A stretch of 64,000 bases of DNA from NCBI GenBank assembly GCA_018223365.1, contig JAGTTP010000002.1, forward strand, positions 761,501 through 825,500. The letters run 5' to 3'. The translations under genes were made by a program, and so were the position numbers. The stretch is from Clostridiaceae bacterium Marseille-Q4145 (GTDB lineage: Bacteria; Bacillota; Clostridia; Lachnospirales; Lachnospiraceae). Below, in pieces: positions 44,564 through 51,678 of this stretch. Under the pieces are notes generated by a model, which saw nothing but the letters and a program-made list of their open reading frames with translations, was not told the origin of the DNA and did no database searches. The number at the start of each line of letters is the position of its first letter. The first letter of the stretch is position 1.

Positions 44564-44894
44564 GCCTGGGTCTATATCCATCTTTTGTTGGTACAGACCC
44601 AGACAAATAGAAATATGCAGGAATTTTTTCACCAACAATTCTACTCAGGCCCAGCCGATCTAGGAAAATGCGATTTTGGGCATATGAACGGGAACTTTTC
44701 ACCAGAATTCTGAATATAGTTCCACGCCGCCAGCCAGGGCAGTGCGCGCGGCGGAGTCCGTTCATAATTTGTTCATTTATCTTTCAAAAAAGGTTCATGA
44801 TCTGCACACGATTCCTTCACGATTATTGCATATAATAAAATCATCAAAAACAAAGAAGCCAGCTAATACTTTTTAAATAAACTTTTTCATAATA

Positions 44895-44958
44895 ATGCCG
44901 GAGAAGCAGTCTCCGGCATCCTCCCTTTCTAGGTTCTCTTTTTAGAGGACCTTTTTTC
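44895..44958 (+). terminator. Two consecutive hairpins in a gene-free stretch
   Basis: ATGCCGGAGA/TCTCCGGCAT is a perfect 10-bp stem (44895-44919), and AGGTTCTCT/AGAGGACCT (44931-44952) is followed by six T. The second is a plus-strand terminator with no gene before it. The 780 bp from 44416 to 45196 contain no credible gene; a small RNA is possible but I see no good promoter. Confidence 0.6.
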
Positions 44959-45196
44959 ATGCCTGTGGTGGAGCGTGGGGCGGGGCGGCACGGCTGGCAC
45001 GCGGGGAACGGGGCGGCGCTGCGGATTGCCCGGCCACGAAAAAATCCGGGGCTGTTGCAAAATAGATGGAGTAATCATCTATGGAGCGGCAGCTCCTTTT
45101 TGTGCCCAAAAAAATGAAAAAGCAGGCTCCGAAGAACCTGCCATTCATGGTATAATAAATTATGCCAAGTAAAATACCAAAAGAATTATACCGAAT

Positions 45197-47051
45197 TCAA
45201 TGAAACTTATCACCTGGTTTTGCCATTAAGTTTAGAAGGTTTTGTCCCAGATGACGATTCTCCTTCATCTCAATGCTGCAACGGAAGCCGTAATTATCGT
45301 ACTGAATCAGTTTGTCCCCTTCATTGCTGGCTTTCTTCCATGCATCATAATCGAATCCATAATAATCGAAGGTAGCTGTGGTGAGATCGCTGTTATTTTT
45401 GTATTTGGAGGTGAGCTTCAGTCCTGCCACCGTATCTGCTTCCCACAGATCACAGTAGAGATCATTCTGCTCCTGGTACAATATAGGGCAGCGCCGTGTA
45501 TTCAAACCAGTCGGTAGTTGCGGTCACGCCTCCATTAATGACCATGGAGTTAATATATTCCTTACGGTCTGCACGGTAGGTATAGTAGCTGTAGAGGAGA
45601 CGTTCCTCATCGGTCTGTGCATTCATGTAAGCATCATAGCGGGTATCTGTATAATCGTAGGCACATTTCACATCAATCCTGTACTTGCCGTTGGTCAGCA
45701 TGGAGGACTGGATCTCTTCTCCGCTGCTGTTCTTAAAGGTATAGACATAGTCGTCACTTCCCACGCCGATGATGCCTTTGTAACCGGAGTTCTGATATCT
45801 GTTCAATGTCTTCTCTGCATTGCCTGCATAGAATTCTTCATAGAGAGAACTGTACTGGGCTTTGTTCCGGCTGGTGGTATTGGTAACGGTACAGGTTCCA
45901 ATGGGCTCTGCACTCTTCTCTTTGTAAAGTTCAAATGTGATGGATGCCAGTCCTTTGTAGACGTTATCCGTATTCAGCTGATACTCGTCTGCGTAGGTAC
46001 TGCGATCTATATCGTAGTCGTTTTCTGCACTTTCATCCCCCAGCATCAGATAACATCCCAGGTCCATGGTCGGTCCATGCTTCAGCGAGATCTTCATCTC
46101 TTTGGATGCAGAGGTATGAATGGAAGTGGATCCCATAATGACACGGTACAGACCGGTTAGCCTGTTCGCTTCATCCACAGAAGAAGCCTCGTAGCCATAC
46201 ATGGTTATCATATAGGAAGTATCTGCTTTCAGACCGTCCAGATCAATGGGCATGTAGATGCCGTTTGGCAGCTGTGCCGGCTCTGATGTCTCCGCAGTTC
46301 CCAGGGGTTCCATTCGCCGTGGTGGATGTATAGAAAATGGACTTAATATCATTCACCACTGCCTGAATGGTACCTTTGATGGCATTGAAGGTGATACCCT
46401 TATCCCGGTCAATGTCACGATCTGCCGTCGTATTGTAGGTCTTTGTATCTCCATTGAAGGAAAGAACCGTCTTACTTAAGCTGTCCAGGTAACCGGTATC
46501 CCATCTTTGATGGGGTCCTGATTTTTAAACTCTATGGTAAGTTCCGGAGATGCCAGCAGATAATGCTCATCTCCTGCTTTCAGGAGAAAATTCTCAAACT
46601 GCAGCTCCGTGTTATTATTGTCTATTATATAGGAATCTTCTGACTTATCCAGGGTCAGCAGCTGATCCAGATAGTAGCTGTCCATAAGACCCTTGCTGAA
46701 TTCGTCCAGATCCGTCAGCACCATTCCGCCAGCTGACGTAAGAGAGTCGTTACTGTAATGGATAAAACTGTCTCACTTGGTACAGACACGCACCTGCTCT
46801 GCATCCGTAAATACCAGGCTGTCATCCGCCCTGAAATGAAGTGCAGAATCGGAGGCAAAATTCATGGTCTTCACTTCCATCTACTGACCATCCTCCGTCA
46901 CCGCCACGTCCAGAACATACCCATCTGACGGAAAACGGGTCTTTACCTTGTCGCCAAACACCACTCCTTCGATGGTCATTCCTATTGTTCCGGCCAGAAC
47001 CACTGCCGTCAGACCTACAGCTATTTTATTTTTCAAAAACAGTTGAATCAT
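45197..47051 (-). pseudogene. Multiply broken gene for a secreted or membrane-anchored protein
   Basis: From ATG 47051 the reading gives an N-terminal signal or anchor (MIQLFLKNKIAVGLTAVVLA), then two in-frame stops (TAG near 46880, TGA near 46775), then an open part (46724-46476), a frameshift, another open part with SLSKTVLSFNGDTKTYN, a frameshift near 46310, a long open part (to about 45480) and a last frameshift before the final segment ending at 45197. Read through, it is about 600 residues of beta-rich, Tyr/Asp/Thr-rich sequence. I do not recognise the family. At least five disruptions mean it is not translated whole. Confidence 0.78.
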
Positions 47052-47470
47052 ATCCTTACCTCATTCATTTTTAACACTTTTTTTACATCATTTTTATGTA
47101 AATTGTCATACCAAAACGTGCTTAATAGAGGGGAGAATCACCTTCCTTGGCCCTCTATATAGATAAGATAATATTAGTCCCTTTTTTTAGTCCTATCAAT
47201 ATTTCCATCGAAATTTTCGACATATTTTTGCAACTTTTTAACTTTTTGGAATGTAAAAAATGATCTTTATTTGCCTTTTTGGCCTCACCTGAGGTGGCAG
47301 GTCGGAAATTTTCCGGGATCTGGGCGGCTCGCCTTGGGTCTATTTTGAAAAAATGTCGCGAAAATTCCTGTCATCCTGCTCAAATCGCAATTTTTTAGCG
47401 GACCGTGGACGTATATCAAGTTAGTCTAACAAAAGTTCCTGTCTTTTGGCAAAAGTGTGGGTCTCGGGTT

Positions 47471-47510
47471 AAAAAAATGCCGGGGCAGTTCCAATGTGAG
47501 AACTGCCCCG
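47471..47510 (-). terminator. Terminator after the truncated Rpn-type gene
   Basis: 11-bp perfect stem CGGGGCAGTTC/GAACTGCCCCG followed by GCATTTTTTT on the minus strand. Its stem and flank nearly repeat those of the rpiB terminator at 50.73 kb. The 420 bp between here and 47051 hold an 8-bp hairpin (ATAGAGGG/CCCTCTAT near 47130-47160) and no gene. Confidence 0.88.
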
Positions 47511-47530
47511 ACATTTGCTCTTCTTATTTA

Positions 47531-48208
47531 TTATATTTCTTTTTTCAATACTCTGGCTGCAATCTGTATATCTTTTTCCTCTGGATATGCCCTGAACAGT
47601 TCTTCCATCTTTTTTATATCATTTACTGAAAGTTTCAATATTTTCGCTGTATCCTCCGCTGGTCTTTTATTTTCAAATTGAAAACGCGCAACACTTATTT
47701 CTGTGAGAATTCGACCCTCTTCACGACCTTTTTCTATATCCAATACTTTTTCTTCCCACTTCTGCATATACTTCACTCCCATCTCTTCGCTTGCCTTGAT
47801 CTGGCTGACATGTTTATGAATCTTTTTTAATTTTTCATTTGCACTGTTTTCTGCGAGAACCGCATCTGTACTTTCCATATATTTCAGGAGTTCGATTAAT
47901 TCGGGTGATACCTCTTCCGGATTTTTCCCGTGACTGTTAAGAAAAATTCTAATTGCTCCGTCTTCCATTAATAATGCAGGATTTTCATCACATCTGGATC
48001 GGAATGTATACTGATAACGCTCTTCATCGAACAAATCAAATGGTGTAATCATAATAATGCAGGTGTCGTTCATCTGATTAAAACTGATTTCTCCCGGTTC
48101 AAGCAATGAAGAATCTATCAGGCTTTGATAAAAGCGGCTCCTTTTCACCAGATCTTTCTTCTCTGCCTTCTGCGCTTCTGTATTGTAAATCCGTTTTTCC
48201 TGATCCAT
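47531..48208 (-). pseudogene. 5'-truncated Rpn/PD-(D/E)XK transposase-nuclease family gene
   Basis: 225 codons remain, starting at an internal Met (MDQEKRIYNTEAQK). It is a close paralogue of the intact gene at 49062-49952, but about 70 N-terminal codons and the SD are gone: upstream sequence jumps from IRLDVYA straight into the 5' flank that, in the other copy, precedes the start codon. The junction lies at a TAGAAC-like short repeat (48230), so a deletion between short repeats is likely. The catalytic Asp of LDVYA would be lost from a product starting at this Met. Its promoter survives upstream. Confidence 0.8.
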
Positions 48209-48239
48209 GGCATAGACATCCAGACGTATAGAACGCCGG

Positions 48240-48860
48240 AAGAAAATCTCTCTTTGATCCTATCTTATCACAGGTATATCATCCCGAAAAGCTTCTTTTC
48301 CATTCCCGTTGTTCCATATGCACTTGTGTTGTCATCGTCGGGAATGTTGCTCGAACTGAGCTTCCGAAAATGAATTTCTTTGATTTATCAGATACTTTAC
48401 AGATATGAATTCTGTATGCAGTTATTATAACATACAGTTTCGTTAAATACAACTATTCTATCAGAATCCAGATCTCCAATCGTTACGGCTCAGAGATTGT
48501 TATGCGTCACGAACTCGGGGAGTTGTTCTGTGTCGAGATCCATGGACTCCAGTGATAGCCGGCGTCATCCGCGGTGATACCAAGCGTCGTTCGCGGTGAA
48601 ATCTCGCCCGCTTGGGTATATGTACTCCGTGCAAGCTTAAAACCCAATTTTCTTCTGATTTCTGGGATTTTGTGGGTTTTATACCTCTTGCGCAGAGAAG
48701 GTTGGGCAGATAGATCTATTCTATGGCACTGACACCCATTATGATAAGAATTGTTGGGTGTACAGGGAAGCTCTGTGGCTATCTGCCCGGTCTCCTTCTG
48801 AATATGCTGGAAAACGGCTGAAAATGGCGGTTTCAAAGCGCCTAGCCAATCACCATCGGG
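48240..48860. repeat. Copy 1 of a duplicated non-coding block
   Basis: About 600 bp nearly identical to 50010-50620. It carries the promoter, an 8-bp stem (CATTCCCG/CGGGAATG) in the leader, and a conserved region further up. One indel of about 22 bp around 48575 lies at a short CGCGGTGA direct repeat. No frame is conserved over the full length in both copies. Confidence 0.75.
48424..48452 (-). promoter_or_regulatory. Promoter of the truncated Rpn-type copy
   Basis: TTGTAT (48447-48452), 17-bp spacer, TATAAT (48424-48429). The same promoter is present in the second copy at 50.17 kb. Confidence 0.65.
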
Positions 48861-49017
48861 CAGCAGGGAAAATCTCTGTTCTATATGCCCACGCAAGAGG
48901 TTCCTATGGCGAATGGGCCAGAACTCATGTAAACAATCTGGAAAGAAGAAAGTTTGTTGTGGCGCGTGGTGATGAGATGGCAGGACTCAGTAGAATGCCG
49001 GAACAGCCACTCAGACG

Positions 49018-49057
49018 CAGAAAGTCCGGAAGGCCTCGCGATCTTCCGGACTTTCTG
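49018..49057. terminator. Perfect hairpin after the intact Rpn-type gene
   Basis: 15-bp perfect stem CAGAAAGTCCGGAAG/CTTCCGGACTTTCTG with a 10-nt loop, 4 nt beyond the stop at 49062. T-rich sequence is on the plus-strand side, so direction is uncertain; it probably protects or ends the mRNA. Confidence 0.65.
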
Positions 49058-49061
49058 TTAT

Positions 49062-49952
49062 TTATTCGCAAACATCCGCTTTCAAAATTCTGGCTGCGAT
49101 CTGCACATCTGTTTCTTCTGGATATTCTTCTAACAGCTCGGCTACTTTTTTAATATATTCTGGCTCAAGTACCAAAAGCTCTGCTGTTTCCTCTGGAGTT
49201 CTCTGAACCTGCTCAATTTGGTTTCGAATAATATATATTTCTGAAGCTCTGCCTTCTGCCTTCCCTTCTGCTCTTCCTTCTTCTCTATCAAGCACTTTTT
49301 CTTCCCACTTCTGCATATACTTCACTCCCATCTCCTCGCTTGCCTTGATCTGGCTGACATGTTTATGAATCTTTTTTAGTTTCTCATTCGCACTGTTCTC
49401 TGCGAGAGCTGCATCTGTGCTTTCCATATATTTTAGAAACTCAGTCAGTTCAGGTGACACCTCTTCCGGATTTTTTCCGTGGCTGTTGAGAAAGATTCTG
49501 ATTGCGCCATCTTCCATTGATAGTGCCGGATTTTCATCACATCGGGAACGGAATGTATATTGATATCGTCCTTCGCCAAACAGATCAAACGGTGTAATCA
49601 TGATAATACAAGTATCGTTCATCTGATTAAAATTGATTGCTCCTGGTTCAAGCAGGGAAGAATCTATCAAACTTTGATAAAAACGACTCCTTTTCACAAG
49701 ATCTTTCTTTTCTGCCTTCTGTGCTTCTGTATTATAAATCCGTTTTTCCTGATCTATAGCGTAGACATCTAGACGAATTGAACGCAGCCATGGCGCGGTA
49801 CGGATTTCTTTCTCCGTCTGCGCCGGTGTCAGCAGTTTTAAATTGTCATCTCCAAATATAATCTGTAATACTGCTTCATGCGCCTCCGGAATATCCATCG
49901 TCTCATCAAACAAAAATTTGTCAAACAACGTCAGTTCCTGAAGTTTCTTCAT
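49062..49952 (-). CDS. Rpn-family PD-(D/E)XK nuclease / putative transposase
   Basis: A 296-residue protein of the group annotated as PD-(D/E)XK nuclease family transposase or Rpn. N-terminal FDKFLFDETMDIPEAHEAVL is typical, and the active site is readable as LDVYAIDQE plus IYNTEAQK (D-X9-E-X-Q/K layout). SRFYQSLID and CIIMITPFDLFG are conserved strands, and the C-terminus has the charged EEGRAEGKAEGRA tract. These proteins act on DNA and promote recA-independent recombination in characterised cases. AAGGAAGGAG precedes the ATG. A damaged paralogue lies directly downstream. Confidence 0.88.
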   Translation of the reverse strand: MKKLQELTLFDKFLFDETMDIPEAHEAVLQIIFGDDNLKLLTPAQTEKEIRTAPWLRSIRLDVYAIDQEKRIYNTEAQKAEKKDLVKRSRFYQSLIDSSLLEPGAINFNQMNDTCIIMITPFDLFGEGRYQYTFRSRCDENPALSMEDGAIRIFLNSHGKNPEEVSPELTEFLKYMESTDAALAENSANEKLKKIHKHVSQIKASEEMGVKYMQKWEEKVLDREEGRAEGKAEGRASEIYIIRNQIEQVQRTPEETAELLVLEPEYIKKVAELLEEYPEETDVQIAARILKADVCE

Positions 49953-50009
49953 AGGTGTGCTCCTTCCTTTGCCGTATAGAACACCGGAAGGAATGCTCTC
50001 TCGTAATCA

Positions 50010-50620
50010 TATCTTATCACAGGTATATCATCTCGAAAAGCTTCTTTTCCATTCCCGTTGTTCCATATGCACTTGTGTTGTCATCGTCGGGAATGTTGCT
50101 CGAACTGAGCTTCCGAAAATGAATTTCTTTGATTTATCAGATACTTTACAGATATGAATTCTGTATGCAGTTATTATAACATACAGTTTCTCTAAATACA
50201 ACTATTCTATCAAAATCCAGATCTCCAATCGTTACGACTCAGAGATTGTTATGCGTCACGAACTCGGGGAGTTGTTCTGTGTCGAGATCCATGGACTCCA
50301 GTAATAGCCGGCGTCATCCGCGGTGAAATCTCGCCCGCTTGGGTATATGTACTCCGTGCAAGCTTAAAAACCCTATCTGCTCCTGATTTCCGGAATTTTG
50401 AGGGTTTTATACCTCTTGCGCAGAGAAGGTTGGGCAGATAGATCTATTCTATGGCACTGACACCCATTATGATAAGAATTGTTGGATGTATGGGAAAGTT
50501 TCATGGCTATCTGCCCGAGGCAGCTTCTGAAAGCACCATATGATGGCTAAAAATGGCGGTTTCAAAGCGCCTAGCCAATCGCCATCGGGCGGCAGGGAAA
50601 ATCTCAGCTCTATATATCCA
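50010..50620. repeat. Copy 2 of the duplicated non-coding block
   Basis: Matches 48240-48860 closely, including the promoter, the leader stem and the region around 50270-50480. Together with the paralogous genes this is a tandem segmental duplication of about 1.5 kb; the 3' ends of the genes and the outer edges have diverged. Confidence 0.75.
50173..50201 (-). promoter_or_regulatory. Promoter of the intact Rpn-type gene
   Basis: TTGTAT (50196-50201), 17-bp spacer, TATAAT (50173-50178), giving a leader of about 210 nt before the ATG at 49952. Confidence 0.68.
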
Positions 50621-50691
50621 AACAAGTTCAGAACACATAATGCAGAAAATCCAAAAGGCCTCTCGTTCTTCAGTACCTTCTTAAATTGCCT

Positions 50692-50733
50692 GGTTCTCTG
50701 TTCATGGTTCTCTGCTCATGGTTCTCTGTTCAA
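50692..50733. repeat. Triple 14-bp tandem repeat
   Basis: GGTTCTCTGTTCAT, GGTTCTCTGCTCAT and GGTTCTCTGTTCAA follow each other without gaps, immediately downstream of the rpiB terminator. Confidence 0.85.
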
Positions 50734-50771
50734 AAAAATATCGGGGCAGTTCCTGTATAGGAACTGCCCCG
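50732..50771 (-). terminator. rpiB terminator
   Basis: 11-bp perfect stem CGGGGCAGTTC/GAACTGCCCCG, then an A/T tract with seven T on the minus strand, 14 nt beyond the rpiB stop. Confidence 0.9.
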
Positions 50772-50784
50772 GCATTTACTCTTC

Positions 50785-51237
50785 TTATTTATTGTATTTT
50801 TTCTCGATCTCGATAATTTTCTGTACACGCTCTGCATGTCTTCCGCCTTCGAATTTAGCACCAAAAAATGCATCCAGAATCTTCTTTGCCAGTTCATCTC
50901 CTACGACACGGGCGCCGAATGCAATGATCTGTGCATTATTGTGTCTCACGGTCATCTCTGCAGAGTAGGGCTCGCTGCAGACTGCTGCACGGATACCCGG
51001 TACTTTGTTCGCTGCCAGAGAAATACCGATTCCAGTTCCACAGATCAGGACACCTTTCTCTACTTCACCTGCGATGATGGCCTCTGCCACCTTCTGTCCC
51101 TGATCCGGATAATCTACACGGACAGATGCATCATATGCACCATAATCCACGCACTCATACCCCTTCTCAGTCATATACTCCATCAGTTCTTTTTTCAGAT
51201 TAATTGCTGTATGATCGCAGCCAAACCCAACCTTCAT
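50785..51237 (-). CDS. rpiB: Ribose-5-phosphate isomerase B
   Basis: A 150-residue RpiB/LacAB-family enzyme interconverting ribose-5-phosphate and ribulose-5-phosphate. CDHTAINLKKEL is the substrate-binding start, VLICGTGIGISLAANK holds the catalytic Cys, and VRHNNAQIIAFGARVVG the conserved HNN/GAR region. GAGGAACGAAG precedes the ATG. Some relatives act on allose- or galactose-6-phosphate, but the sequence reads as ordinary RpiB. Confidence 0.93.
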   Translation of the reverse strand: MKVGFGCDHTAINLKKELMEYMTEKGYECVDYGAYDASVRVDYPDQGQKVAEAIIAGEVEKGVLICGTGIGISLAANKVPGIRAAVCSEPYSAEMTVRHNNAQIIAFGARVVGDELAKKILDAFFGAKFEGGRHAERVQKIIEIEKKYNK

Positions 51238-51372
51238 CTTCGTTCCTCCTCATGGAAAATCTCTCAATGAGGTTATTATAGCAGTTATCTGATTGCACGT
51301 AAATAATTTCAAAAAACTATTTGTCTTATGTATTTTATTCAATATCTATTTGTAGCTATTCTGTTTTCATTA

Positions 51373-51381
51373 TGATATACT
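51373..51381 (+). promoter_or_regulatory. Extended -10 promoter of the small peptide gene
   Basis: TGATATACT: a TG dinucleotide one base upstream of TATACT (51376-51381). No good -35 box at the right spacing is visible, as is usual for extended -10 promoters. Transcription would start near 51388. Confidence 0.6.
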
Positions 51382-51427
51382 GAAATCGTTACCGCCCCTA
51401 GACAGGTACAGAAAGGGGGTGTAAACA

Positions 51428-51514
51428 TTGAATATTCTTTTATCTTTTATGGTCTCTATCATGGTTAATGTGATTAGCCATCTCATTAACAAATGGCTGG
51501 ATGGAGATGAATAA
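51428..51514 (+). CDS. Fst-like type I toxin candidate, 28 residues
   Basis: TTG start 8 nt after AAAGGGGG. The peptide has one hydrophobic helix (NILLSFMVSIMVNVISHLI), then a charged tail NKWLDGDE with the Trp-Leu pair and acidic end seen in the Fst/Ldr group of membrane toxins. The length, single TM, short charged tail and the surrounding antisense architecture agree with Fst-type toxins, which damage the membrane when overproduced. CCCC at 51394-51398 can pair with the SD and hide it, as in the pAD1 par RNA I. Translation and toxicity are inference. Confidence 0.75.
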   Translation: MNILLSFMVSIMVNVISHLINKWLDGDE

Positions 51515-51553
51515 CGGTAACCAACCTGCGGTTTTCAAATTTTTCCGCGCCAT

Positions 51554-51636
51554 AAAAAATGAAAACCCCCGGTGTTGCAGCACCGGGGGTTTTCTCTCGC
51601 TCACGTAAACATTGAACTTCTTTTATCTTTTAGCCT
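51554..51636 (-). ncRNA. Antisense antitoxin RNA candidate
   Basis: A predicted RNA of about 80 nt starting near 51636 and ending after the terminator. Its 5' part contains the complement of DR2, giving 27 matched positions with the toxin mRNA over its start region; its 3' part overlaps the shared terminator and is fully complementary to the toxin mRNA 3' end. Two-site pairing of this kind blocks translation in Fst systems. Confidence 0.72.
51561..51594. terminator. Bidirectional terminator of the toxin-antitoxin locus
   Basis: 14-bp perfect stem GAAAACCCCCGGTG/CACCGGGGGTTTTC with a 6-nt loop; TTTTCTC follows on the plus strand and TTTTCATTTTTT on the minus strand. It can end the toxin mRNA, the antisense RNA and the glutamine synthetase transcript. 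Confidence 0.9.
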
Positions 51637-51642
51637 ATTGGC

Positions 51643-51671
51643 ATTATATCATATGCAATTTTTATTTGCAA
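51643..51671 (-). promoter_or_regulatory. Promoter of the antisense RNA
   Basis: TTGCAA (51666-51671), 17-bp spacer, TATAAT (51643-51648), with TG one base upstream of the -10. It is much stronger on paper than the toxin promoter, as expected for a short-lived antitoxin made in excess. Its -35 box lies 8 nt beyond the glutamine synthetase stop. Confidence 0.82.
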
Positions 51672-51678
51672 TATTCTT

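Larger units (their letters stand above)
51421..51632. repeat. Direct repeats flanking the type I TA candidate
   Basis: DR1 (51421-51449) and DR2 (51605-51632) share GTAAACATTGAA and TTCTTTTATCTTTTA and differ only by TA versus C between them. DR1 covers the start codon of the peptide gene; DR2 lies in the 5' part of the convergent antisense RNA, which therefore is complementary to the start region. Confidence 0.9.

Noticed and set aside
44957..45172. Two overlapping GC-rich reading frames of 63 and 65 codons on opposite strands
   Set aside because: Low-complexity Gly/Arg/Ala/Pro composition, no SD, no recognisable domain and mutual overlap; probably chance frames.
48507..48896. 129-codon minus-strand frame in duplicated block 1
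   Set aside because: The frame is not kept in the second copy of the block and has no SD.
48758..49153. 131-codon plus-strand frame
   Set aside because: It runs antisense into the Rpn-type gene, crosses the hairpin at 49018 and lacks an SD.
50081..50100. Leader peptide of 18 codons in the Rpn-type gene leader
   Set aside because: A short ATG frame is shared by both copies, but it has no SD and the sequence identity is explained by the duplication.
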